The position numbers and the translations under genes are program-made. Of a DNA stretch of 64,000 nt, positions 51,445-59,198 are shown in pieces. Positions within the stretch are counted from its first letter, which is position 1; each line of letters begins with the position of its first letter. Source of the DNA: JAKVAV01 sp047632755 (GTDB taxonomy: Bacteria; Bacteroidota; Bacteroidia; Flavobacteriales_D; Cryomorphaceae); NCBI GenBank assembly GCA_047632755.1, contig JBLIDT010000004.1, positions 62,001 to 126,000 of the forward strand, read 5' to 3'. The notes beneath the pieces are model-generated. The model saw only the letters and a program-made list of their open reading frames with translations, did not search any database and was not told the origin of the DNA.

Positions 51445-51452
51445 CAAAAATA
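51445..51452 (-). promoter_or_regulatory. -7 element of the M42 peptidase gene
   Basis: On the minus strand TATTTTTG, 15 bases before ATG 51429. It decides between two in-frame starts. Confidence 0.45.
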
Positions 51453-51542
51453 GCCTTTTCAACCGATGACACTGAATAATTAGGGCGACCTTTAAGGAGC
51501 TTTTCTTCGTAGAACCCTTAAATTCATATAAATCTTATTCTT

Positions 51543-52637
51543 TTGAAAAAAGTCTTACTCTTCACCTTCCTAATTCTCGGTATCTGCGGTTTTGCTCAGG
51601 ATGATTCCCTCTTGGTAAAAGTAGCAGCAGACACACTCGGGAAAGACATGCAAGAAGGGGGTATCTCCGTTGAAGCCCTTGAACTCTACAATCTCGCTCT
51701 TCAAAAAGCCGAGATTCAAGAGCCCGATTCCGCCGTAGTTTTTTTTACCCAAGCCATCGAGATGGAACCAGAGTTTGCGAAAGCATACTACAATCGGAGT
51801 TCTGCCTTTTTGGTTCTGAATAACTTAAGTGGGGCGCTCCTAGATATAGATCAGTATCTAGCTTTGTCTGATACTGCCTCGAAGGGCTACTTTACCCGAG
51901 CTGCAATTTTGGATGAACTTGGCCGACAAGAAGATGCATTAGCAGCATATGGGACGGCTGTGGCGAGAGAAGATCAAGCCGATATGGCATTCTTGGCTAG
52001 CGGACACATTCATTTGCAGAATGAGACCTATCAAGTCGCGGTCGACAATTTTACAGCATATTTAAGGTACCATCCTTCCGATGGAATGGTCTTGCACGAT
52101 CGAGGGTCGGCATACCAGTCGCTCGATGACCTGAAATCTGCCGAGCGGGATTACCGACAAGCTGCTTTGGTGAGTCCTGATTTGGCCACGGCTTATGCCA
52201 ATTTGGGAACAGTTTTAAGAAAACGGGAGCGCTACGGTGAGGCGGTTGATGCGTATAGTGATGCGTTGAAAATTGAACCAGCAGATGCGATGATCGTCAA
52301 TAATAAAGGCTATGCCTATTTTCTATCGGGAGATTATGAAAAGGCTTTAGCAGATTTCTTAAAAGCCATTGATCTATCTCCAGAATACGCTTACGCTCAT
52401 AACAATTTGGCCTCTGCATACATCAAATTAGAGAAATACCAAGAAGCCGAAGACGCAGCAGGAAAGGCGATCTCTCTCGACCCTGAATACGGTTTTGCCT
52501 ACCTCAATCGCGGAATAGCCAGAGAAATGATCCGAGACATTCCCGGTGCCTGTAGCGACTGGGAGATGGCAGCTTCCCTTCAAGTAAAAAACGCTTCTGA
52601 TTACCAAGCATCTGTTTGTAAATACGTTGAGCCATGA
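51543..52637 (+). CDS. Exported TPR-repeat protein
   Basis: 364 residues. The start codon is TTG, chosen because it gives an intact signal peptide (KKVLLFTFLILGICGFAQ) and no ATG lies before it ends. At least seven tetratricopeptide repeats follow. They include AFAKAYYNRSSAFLVLNNLS-like units, DLATAYANLGTVLRKRERYG EAVDAYSDAL and YAYAHNNLASAYIKLEKYQE. The TPR array is a periplasmic protein-binding scaffold. The next gene, a PorE-like protein, overlaps by four bases, so the two probably work together at the envelope. Confidence 0.82.
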   Translation: MKKVLLFTFLILGICGFAQDDSLLVKVAADTLGKDMQEGGISVEALELYNLALQKAEIQEPDSAVVFFTQAIEMEPEFAKAYYNRSSAFLVLNNLSGALLDIDQYLALSDTASKGYFTRAAILDELGRQEDALAAYGTAVAREDQADMAFLASGHIHLQNETYQVAVDNFTAYLRYHPSDGMVLHDRGSAYQSLDDLKSAERDYRQAALVSPDLATAYANLGTVLRKRERYGEAVDAYSDALKIEPADAMIVNNKGYAYFLSGDYEKALADFLKAIDLSPEYAYAHNNLASAYIKLEKYQEAEDAAGKAISLDPEYGFAYLNRGIAREMIRDIPGACSDWEMAASLQVKNASDYQASVCKYVEP

Positions 52638-54694
52638 GAATACTGACACTACTTCTTTTCCTAGGTTTTGGCGGAACAATTTTCGCTCAGAACATTCCAT
52701 TTGAGAAGGCAAACTACCCCAACGATAAGGATGGTTTGAAGCAGGCCACAAAGAACCTGAAAGAAGGAGACCGAATTTTCGACGAGGATCGAAGAGCCTA
52801 TTTCAACTTGGCCATACCCTATTACATGGCCGCACAAGAATTCAATCCTGACAATTCTGAGTTGAATTACAAATTGGGAGTCAGCTACTTGTTTTCTTCG
52901 CAGAAGCGAAAGAGCCTCCCTTATCTGACCAAAGCCTACGGTTTAGACTCTGATCTCGACCCGTACAATATCCATTATTTGCTGGGTCGGGCACATCAGT
53001 TGAATTCAAATTGGGATGAGGCCATTGAGGAGTTTGAGAAGCAGCTTGCCGTTCTCAATCGAACAAAAGGAGAACTGATTGAATTTCAAAAAGTCCAGAA
53101 GAGACTGACTGAAGTTAAGCATGGAAAGGAGTTTGAAAACACTCCCGTGCGAGTTTGGGTGGATAATCTGGGTTCGTCTATTAACTCTGCTGCTCCCGAA
53201 TATGCTCCGCTTATTTCTACAGATGAGACGCTACTTATCATAACGGCCAGACGAGAGTCAAACGTGGGCGGCTTGAAAGACGACTCAGACAATTTACCTT
53301 TTGAAGATGTCTATTATAGCAGAAGCTCAGGAGGAGAATGGGCTCCTTTGAAGAATTTGGGTGAAGACGTGAATACATCAGGTCACGACGCTGGTTCAGG
53401 TCTATCTCCCGATGGTAAAACACTTTTTGTTTTCCGTGGAGATGTAAAAAGTGGTGGAGATATCTATCAATCTGTTTACAGAGAGAATGAGTGGAGTAAA
53501 CCAAAATCACTTTATAAAACGATTAATACAGAAGCCCATGAATCTGCTGCCGCGCTCTCATTCGACGGACAGTCCCTGTTTTTTATTAGCGAAAAAGAAG
53601 GTGGTTTTGGCGGTAAAGACATATATATTGCCCAATGGGATGCTCAAAAAGAACGTTGGGGAGAGTCTGAGAATTTGGGCCCTGTGGTCAATTCGCCTTA
53701 CGATGAGGATGGTGTCTACTTTCACCCTGATGGCAAAACACTTTACTTCAGTTCAGAAGGGCACAACTCTATTGGTGGCAATGACATTTTCTATTCTGAA
53801 TTTGAAGACAGCCGATGGAAAACACCAGTCAATTTGGGGATTCCCATTAATACGCCAGACGATGATGTCTTTTTCAGTGTAGCTGCTGATGGTCGCACCG
53901 CCTACTACTCCTCAGATAGAGAAGAGGGATATGGCGAAAAAGACATTTATCGATTGACTTTTTTAGGGCCAGAGAAACAGCCAGTGCTTAATGTCGAGGA
54001 TCGACTAATCGCTGGCTCAAATGAGCGAAAAATTGAGATTCCACTTCAACCGCGTGTCGAAATTAGAACGAGTAAAATGGTGCTGCTCAAGGGACTGGTC
54101 TTGGATGATGAAACCGACGCTCCTGTGGCTGCCACAATAGATTTGATCAACAATGCAACAGCTGAGGTACTCGCTTCTTTTCAAGTTGAACCTTCATCGG
54201 GCAAGTACTTGGTCTCTTTGCCTGCAGGTAAAAATTATGGTTTGAATGTGAATGCCGACGGCTATCTCTTCAACTCGTTGAATTTTAATATTCCTGATTC
54301 TTCGGGATACCAGGAGTTTTACAAGGTGATCAAAATGAAGCGCATCAAAATAGGCGAGACCATCGTACTTCGAAATATCTTTTACGATTACAATAAGGCT
54401 AATCTGCGCGAAGAGTCAACCGCCGAGCTTGATCGATTGGAACAGGTACTCGTAGAAAATCCAACGATTAAAGTCGAAATATCAGGGCATACTGATGATG
54501 TGGGAGGTGACGATTACAATCTAAATCTTTCAGAACAGCGTGCTCAGTCAGTAGTGTCTCACCTTCAAGGCAAAGGCATCGAGGCTTCTCGTATGATCGC
54601 CAAAGGATACGGAGAAACTCAACCCCTGGCAACCAATGATTCGCCAGAAGGCCGACAAGAGAATCGGCGAACAGAGTTTAAAATCATAGATTAA
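52634..54694 (+). CDS. PorE-like OmpA family protein (TPR, beta-propeller, CRD, OmpA)
   Basis: 686 residues with a signal peptide (LTLLLFLGFGGTIFAQ). Domains in order: a TPR region (about 40-170), PD40/WD40-like beta-propeller blades with SPDGKTLFVF, SFDGQSLFFISE, HPDGKTLYFSSEG and AADGRTAYYSSD (about 180-440), and a carboxypeptidase-regulatory-like domain (about 485-560). A peptidoglycan-binding OmpA domain ends the chain (VEISGHTDDVGGDDYNLNLS EQRAQSVVSHL). This is the architecture of PorE, the T9SS component that links the secretion ring to peptidoglycan. The call rests on domain order, because OmpA paralogs with the same layout exist. Confidence 0.85.
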   Translation: MRILTLLLFLGFGGTIFAQNIPFEKANYPNDKDGLKQATKNLKEGDRIFDEDRRAYFNLAIPYYMAAQEFNPDNSELNYKLGVSYLFSSQKRKSLPYLTKAYGLDSDLDPYNIHYLLGRAHQLNSNWDEAIEEFEKQLAVLNRTKGELIEFQKVQKRLTEVKHGKEFENTPVRVWVDNLGSSINSAAPEYAPLISTDETLLIITARRESNVGGLKDDSDNLPFEDVYYSRSSGGEWAPLKNLGEDVNTSGHDAGSGLSPDGKTLFVFRGDVKSGGDIYQSVYRENEWSKPKSLYKTINTEAHESAAALSFDGQSLFFISEKEGGFGGKDIYIAQWDAQKERWGESENLGPVVNSPYDEDGVYFHPDGKTLYFSSEGHNSIGGNDIFYSEFEDSRWKTPVNLGIPINTPDDDVFFSVAADGRTAYYSSDREEGYGEKDIYRLTFLGPEKQPVLNVEDRLIAGSNERKIEIPLQPRVEIRTSKMVLLKGLVLDDETDAPVAATIDLINNATAEVLASFQVEPSSGKYLVSLPAGKNYGLNVNADGYLFNSLNFNIPDSSGYQEFYKVIKMKRIKIGETIVLRNIFYDYNKANLREESTAELDRLEQVLVENPTIKVEISGHTDDVGGDDYNLNLSEQRAQSVVSHLQGKGIEASRMIAKGYGETQPLATNDSPEGRQENRRTEFKIID

Positions 54695-54731
54695 TCGGAG
54701 AGGCTACTCTAGAAGTGTTCTTAGCATATCG

Positions 54732-54739
54732 TACTTTCA
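54732..54739 (+). promoter_or_regulatory. -7 element four bases before the mnmD start
   Basis: TACTTTCA (last base off consensus), then GCCA and ATG 54744. Confidence 0.35.
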
Positions 54740-54743
54740 GCCA

Positions 54744-55427
54744 ATGAAAAGGCTTCAAGTTGTAGAAACCAAAGATGGTTCCAAATCTCTTTACCTGCCA
54801 GAGCTGGATGAAACGTATCATTCGCATCACGGTGCCTTGCAAGAATCGCAGCATGTCTATATAAAATCAGGCTTAGAATATTTGTGCGAACGAGGTGACC
54901 CCGAATCGATCAAGGTATTTGAGATGGGATTCGGAACAGGTTTGAACGCCTTCCTTACCGCTGATTTCGCTCGAAAAACAAATAAGAAGATTCATTACAG
55001 AACGATTGAGAAATTTCCAATAAGTATAGCCGATCACTGTAGCCTAGGTTATTCGTTATTATTGCCATCCGCAGATTATGCGAGCGACTGCCATGCCGTT
55101 GCCGAAGCGTCGTGGGATCAAGAAGTAGTGATCAACCCCAATTTCATTTTGAAAAAAATAAAAGGGGACTTTTTTGATTATTCGCTGGCTGACTCAAGTT
55201 TCGACGTGATTTATTTTGACGCATTCGGACACCGTGCGCAAAGCGAACTTTGGGAGGAAAAATCTTTTGAAATCTGCGCGTCTATTTTGCGTGTAGGAGG
55301 CATTTTGGTCACCTATGCTTCCAAAGGCTTGGCGCGTAGAAATTTGATTTCAGCAGGATTTGAGGTGGAGAAAATTCCTGGAGCTCCTGGGAAGAGAGAG
55401 ATGATGAGAGCCACCAAAGTGCGATGA
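54744..55427 (+). CDS. mnmD: tRNA 5-(aminomethyl)-2-thiouridine methyltransferase, MnmD-like
   Basis: 227 residues. It begins with the DUF752 pattern SKSLYLPELDETYHSHHGAL QESQHVYIKSGL. The SAM-binding motif is VFEMGFGTGLNAFLTADFA. YFDAFGHRAQSELWEEKSFE closes the catalytic core. It corresponds to the methyltransferase half of E. coli MnmC, without the FAD oxidase half, and finishes the mnm5s2U34 modification of tRNA. The next gene overlaps it by four bases. Confidence 0.88.
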   Translation: MKRLQVVETKDGSKSLYLPELDETYHSHHGALQESQHVYIKSGLEYLCERGDPESIKVFEMGFGTGLNAFLTADFARKTNKKIHYRTIEKFPISIADHCSLGYSLLLPSADYASDCHAVAEASWDQEVVINPNFILKKIKGDFFDYSLADSSFDVIYFDAFGHRAQSELWEEKSFEICASILRVGGILVTYASKGLARRNLISAGFEVEKIPGAPGKREMMRATKVR

Positions 55428-55852
55428 GTTTTCCTTTTAACGTAAGAATATACGGCGCGTTGATTTGTGAAGGTCACATCCTATTGAGCGATGAAAGGGT
55501 AAAGGATTTTTCATTTACGAAATTACCCGGTGGTGGTCTTGAATTTGGCGAGGGCACGATTGATTGTCTCAAGCGCGAGTTTCTGGAAGAGACAGCTTTG
55601 AAAGTGGAGGTATTGAGACACCTCTACACGACTGATTTTTTTCAGACTTCCGCATTCGACCCAAACCATCAGGTCATGTCAGTCTATTATGTCGTGAAAG
55701 CTGAGGAGCTAAAAAGTATACGACCCATTGAAGCACAAGAGGCCAACCAGCAGTTGAAATGGATAAAACTTAGCGACCTTTCCGAAGGACATTTTACGTT
55801 TCCTATTGATAAGAAGATCGTGCCTGAGCTAAAGAGGCTAGGAGAGGAGTAA
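55424..55852 (+). CDS. NUDIX hydrolase
   Basis: 142 residues. The Nudix box reads GGLEFGEGTIDCLKREFLEE TAL: G-x5-E-x7-R-E-x-x-E-E-x, with Ala replacing the last Gly. The metal-binding Glu residues are present. The N-terminal strand NVRIYGALICEGHILLSDER is typical of the fold. The substrate is unknown. It is coupled to mnmD and overlaps the 3' end of the convergent gene by 15 bases. Confidence 0.88.
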   Translation: MSFPFNVRIYGALICEGHILLSDERVKDFSFTKLPGGGLEFGEGTIDCLKREFLEETALKVEVLRHLYTTDFFQTSAFDPNHQVMSVYYVVKAEELKSIRPIEAQEANQQLKWIKLSDLSEGHFTFPIDKKIVPELKRLGEE

Positions 55853-56416
55853 ACGCTGTTTTACGTAGCTCGAAATAGATTCAGCAACCTTTGTCGGTTT
55901 TTTTGTGCGCCAATTGACTTCTTGTAATCGGCCTCCCAGCACAAAGTAACTATCTGCGCCTACTTCATCGAATTCCTGAAGGACATGCTCCCTGAAATTC
56001 ACCAGTGCTATCCACCCATCGTTGTCGGCGATATCCTCAAACCACTCTTCGTAATAGCAGTCATCCGAAGAGTGGAAGTTCAGTACGTTTTCGCCAATTA
56101 AGATGAATTTATCAATACCAAGATTGATGAAGTGGTCTGCTAAATCGCGCTTTAGAAACATGATGTCATTGTGGAGACAATCGTTCCACTCACCGAATAG
56201 TTCGAATATCACAACGCCTTCCGTATAATTCGCGAAAAGCACCTTCACAAATAGCGATGGCGATCCGAATTGATCCCACTGCGGGTGAATAAGGTGGTCG
56301 TATAGTGAATTGGTGAATTCGAATTCACTGTACTCATTTCCATAAAAAGGAGATTGAGGGTCCTCCTCTGATGTATAATATTCTCTCCAGTTGAAATAGG
56401 GCTCGATACTGTGCAT
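55838..56416 (-). CDS. Hypothetical acidic protein
   Basis: 192 residues, rich in Asp, Glu, Phe and Tyr. Segments include NWREYYTSEEDPQSPFYGNE, IFELFGEWNDCLHNDIMFLK and CYYEEWFEDIADNDGWIALV. No signal peptide and no motif was recognised. It lies five bases after murQ on the same strand and is probably co-transcribed. The role is unknown. Confidence 0.6.
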   Translation of the reverse strand: MHSIEPYFNWREYYTSEEDPQSPFYGNEYSEFEFTNSLYDHLIHPQWDQFGSPSLFVKVLFANYTEGVVIFELFGEWNDCLHNDIMFLKRDLADHFINLGIDKFILIGENVLNFHSSDDCYYEEWFEDIADNDGWIALVNFREHVLQEFDEVGADSYFVLGGRLQEVNWRTKKPTKVAESISSYVKQRLLLS

Positions 56417-56421
56417 GAATC

Positions 56422-57222
56422 TTATTTACTATCAATCGCCTCCCGCACACTGCCGTGTTTCAGGAGCAATTCGTTTGCTTCTTGGTAGTCTATTTCTAAC
56501 GTATCCATTACCATTCTTGTTCCGCGATCCACCAATTTATTGTTGCTCAATTGCATGTCTACCATTCTATTCCCTTTTACTCTTCCTAGTTGTATCATAA
56601 GGCTGGTTGAGATCATATTGAGAACGAGCTTCTGAGCAGTACCTGCTTTCATTCTAGTGCTACCCGTCACGTATTCAGGCCCAGTTATTACCTCCATGGG
56701 GTATTCTGCGGCTTCCGCCAAAGGGGACTCATCGTTACACACAATAGCAGCAGTAAGAACACCATTCATCCGAGCTTGTTTTACCGCACCAATAACGTAA
56801 GGTGTGCTTCCTGAGGCGGCAATTCCAACAAGCGTGTCGAGTGAACTAATTTTGTGTTCTGTTAAATCCTTCCAGCCTTTATTTTCGCTGTCCTCGGCAA
56901 ATTCTACTGCCATTCTAATAGCAGCGTCACCACCGGCAATAATTCCAATGACCAATCCATGTGGAACACCGAAAGTAGGCGGGCACTCTGAAGCATCTAC
57001 TACTCCAAGTCTGCCGCTAGTGCCAGCACCGAGGTAAAACAGGCGCCCTCCTTTTTTCATCCTTTTGGCGGCTTCAGCTACAAACTGCTCAATCTGCGGA
57101 AGACTCTTCTTAATGGCCTCATGAACTTTGGCATCCTCTTGATTGATTTCAGTCAAGAGGATGGCAAGATCTTTCTTTTCTAGGTCGTTGTAATGCGACG
57201 CTTTTTCGGTGTGTTTCTTCAC
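56422..57222 (-). CDS. murQ: N-acetylmuramic acid 6-phosphate etherase
   Basis: 266 residues with a GTG start. SIS-type sugar-phosphate isomerase fold: GGRLFYLGAGTSGRLGVVDA SECPPTFGVP is the MurQ signature, with the catalytic Glu in FAEDSENKGWKDL and STPYVIGAVKQARMNG after it. It cleaves the lactyl ether of MurNAc-6-phosphate during recycling of peptidoglycan sugar. It is slightly shorter than E. coli MurQ. No kinase or transport gene for MurNAc is adjacent. Confidence 0.94.
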   Translation of the reverse strand: MKKHTEKASHYNDLEKKDLAILLTEINQEDAKVHEAIKKSLPQIEQFVAEAAKRMKKGGRLFYLGAGTSGRLGVVDASECPPTFGVPHGLVIGIIAGGDAAIRMAVEFAEDSENKGWKDLTEHKISSLDTLVGIAASGSTPYVIGAVKQARMNGVLTAAIVCNDESPLAEAAEYPMEVITGPEYVTGSTRMKAGTAQKLVLNMISTSLMIQLGRVKGNRMVDMQLSNNKLVDRGTRMVMDTLEIDYQEANELLLKHGSVREAIDSK

Positions 57223-57226
57223 TGTA

Positions 57227-57234
57227 TAAAGGTA
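57227..57234 (-). promoter_or_regulatory. -7 element four bases before the murQ GTG start
   Basis: On the minus strand TACCTTTA, then TACA, then GTG (57222). The upstream terminator ends next to it. Confidence 0.4.
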
Positions 57235-57269
57235 AAAATAAAGCCCCTCCGTTTAAAACGGAAGGGCTT
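57234..57269 (-). terminator. Intrinsic terminator after the T9SS hydrolase gene
   Basis: AAGCCC (57241-57246) pairs with GGGCTT (57264-57269), and TCCGTTT pairs with AAACGGA inside. One C/A mismatch lies between. On the minus strand a TTTATTTTT tail follows. Repeat copy C lies between the stop codon and this terminator. Confidence 0.8.
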
Positions 57270-57311
57270 CAAGTTTAATTCAAAAAAGAACTATTTCGTA
57301 AGAGTCTGAGA

Positions 57312-57422
57312 TAGAGAGTCCATTAGCAAGGCGCACGAAGTTTTAAAAATTAAGGAATTGACATTTGTCAATGACTGTTTTTAAAATAAGTGAAACGCGG
57401 ATAGTGGACTCTATAGTCAGAC
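57312..57422 (+). repeat. Intergenic hairpin repeat, copy C
   Basis: Reads AGAGTCCATTAGCAAGGCGC, ACGAAGTTTTAAAAATTAAG, GAATTGACATTTGTCAATGA, CTGTTTTTAAAATAAGTGAA and ACGCGGATAGTGGACTCTAT. AGAGTCCA pairs with TGGACTCT at its ends, TTTTAAAAA pairs with TTTTTAAAA, and the core is TTGAC-N4-GTCAA. It ends two bases from the stop codon of the gene at 57424. Confidence 0.85.
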
Positions 57423-57423
57423 G

Positions 57424-59157
57424 CTAGTTGAAGAGAACCTTTTTAGTAATCTGCGTGTCGTCGAAGACCACACGCATGAGGTATACCCCATTGCTGAAGT
57501 CGTTGCGATTCACGGTATAAATACCTGAATTCACCACTTTGCTCATTACTACGCGACCTGTAATGTCCATAAGTTCCACTCTGCGAATAACAAATTCGTC
57601 ATTGCGAATTGTCAATTCTCCTTGAGTAGGATTTGGATAAACGCTGGTAGAGTTTTCGTACACCAAATCATTGGTACTGTTTGGTCCGCAGCTAGCGCCT
57701 TCTAAACCAAGCACACACATGATTCTAGGAATGGTATATCCTTGAATAGTGTCAATGTATGCCAATCCTTTCTCAGGCCCCATTCCTGGGTTACCCAATA
57801 CACCAGAATCATGAAGGTTCTGAGCATCAAAATCGGTGCCCGCCGCTGCATTGGTACCAGCAACTACAGCCTCGAGTGTGGCTAGACTCCAGAAATCCCA
57901 CGGTCCACTTTCATTGAAGAATGGTACTCCAGGAATTGGTTCGTTGATTGGAACTAATATCGGGAACAATCCTTCAGGAGTCGATGCAACCGTTATGAAA
58001 GGTTGTGTAGGAAGGATGTAATCAAATGTTTCTCCATACAATGAACGCGCTCGATCCGTAAAAGGATCAGAAGGCATTGTTTCAATCACGAAATTGTTTC
58101 CGAGGTCATTGGCTGTTTGAATAAACACGTTTCCTCCACTTACATCTACCACGTTTTCATTGGTGGTTGGAACTACTACAGTGCCATCATCAAATGGAGC
58201 AAATGGATCACGAATACAGTGGATACTTACCATTGGTACTTCACCTTCATCAAGCCAAGAGATATCGGCCAAAGATCCACCTGCATTCACGCCCATGTGG
58301 ATTTCCTTTGATATTCCTGCTTCTTGTCGTGGATCAGGCAACCTCGTCAATCCAGGTCCTCCGTCTATGTCACCATCAACTACCTCAATAATATAAGGTC
58401 CATTGTTACCAACGAATTTTGGAAGATTGGCAATTTCTTCGACATAGTCGTCAAGAGTAACATAAGCCTGAGCTACGTACCCACCTGAACCTTGTCCAAA
58501 TAGAACTACTTTGTCTGGATCAATTCCGTAAGGGTTTCCGTCTGCTACTGAAGCATTGAAAAAACGAACAGCACTCTGTGTGTCATGCAATGCTCGGTAA
58601 ACGGCTTGTAATAAAGTTCCGCGACGAATGTCAGGATCAGTTGTTTCAGGATTCCAACCAAGGCGATAGTTTATGGAAGCGGCGACAAATCCTCTTCTTG
58701 CCCATTGACGGCAAAGGTTTACACCTGCGCTATCGATTTTATCTCCTGTTATCCCACCATTAAAAAGGGCAGGAAGGAAATTCCCAGTATGTATAAAAAT
58801 GATTAACGGACGATCATCGACGTTATCTTCTCCTGGAGGAGTGTAAATATCCATACCGAGAAGAGAAAGCTTCACCAATGTTTGATCTCCACCAGGTGCT
58901 GCTGAAGGAATGAAATACTCAGTTGGGAATGGCTCGCCATTATCAATATTGGCATTGAGGGCGCCCATTTCAGCATTCCAAGTATCTGGATCCGTCTGAA
59001 TGCCTGGAATCGAGAACGGGTTCACATTAGCTCCAAACACTACATTAGATTCTACCTCATTTGAAGTGAATATTTCTGTAGCATATCGCTGAGCCTGTGT
59101 TTGCAAGGAGGCTGCTAGGAATATACCTAGACTTAGGCCAAGTAAATTTTTCTTCAT
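57424..59157 (-). CDS. T9SS-sorted alpha/beta hydrolase (carboxylesterase-like)
   Basis: 577 residues with a signal peptide (LLGLSLGIFLAASLQTQAQ). The alpha/beta hydrolase core has PLIIFIHTGNFLPALFNGG (oxyanion region), GFVAASINYRLGWNPETTDP and the nucleophile elbow VVLFGQGSGGYVAQAYV, with Ser at GQGSGG instead of the common GESAGG. The C-terminus is a type-A sorting domain (TSVYPNPTQGELTIRNDEFV, FSNGVYLMRVVFDDTQITKK). It is probably an extracellular esterase. The gene follows a TonB-dependent receptor by about 40 bases and may belong to the same transcript. Confidence 0.85.
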   Translation of the reverse strand: MKKNLLGLSLGIFLAASLQTQAQRYATEIFTSNEVESNVVFGANVNPFSIPGIQTDPDTWNAEMGALNANIDNGEPFPTEYFIPSAAPGGDQTLVKLSLLGMDIYTPPGEDNVDDRPLIIFIHTGNFLPALFNGGITGDKIDSAGVNLCRQWARRGFVAASINYRLGWNPETTDPDIRRGTLLQAVYRALHDTQSAVRFFNASVADGNPYGIDPDKVVLFGQGSGGYVAQAYVTLDDYVEEIANLPKFVGNNGPYIIEVVDGDIDGGPGLTRLPDPRQEAGISKEIHMGVNAGGSLADISWLDEGEVPMVSIHCIRDPFAPFDDGTVVVPTTNENVVDVSGGNVFIQTANDLGNNFVIETMPSDPFTDRARSLYGETFDYILPTQPFITVASTPEGLFPILVPINEPIPGVPFFNESGPWDFWSLATLEAVVAGTNAAAGTDFDAQNLHDSGVLGNPGMGPEKGLAYIDTIQGYTIPRIMCVLGLEGASCGPNSTNDLVYENSTSVYPNPTQGELTIRNDEFVIRRVELMDITGRVVMSKVVNSGIYTVNRNDFSNGVYLMRVVFDDTQITKKVLFN

Positions 59158-59198
59158 ACGTGCTTTTTTTCTATTTTAAGAGTGTTAAATTAAGACAT

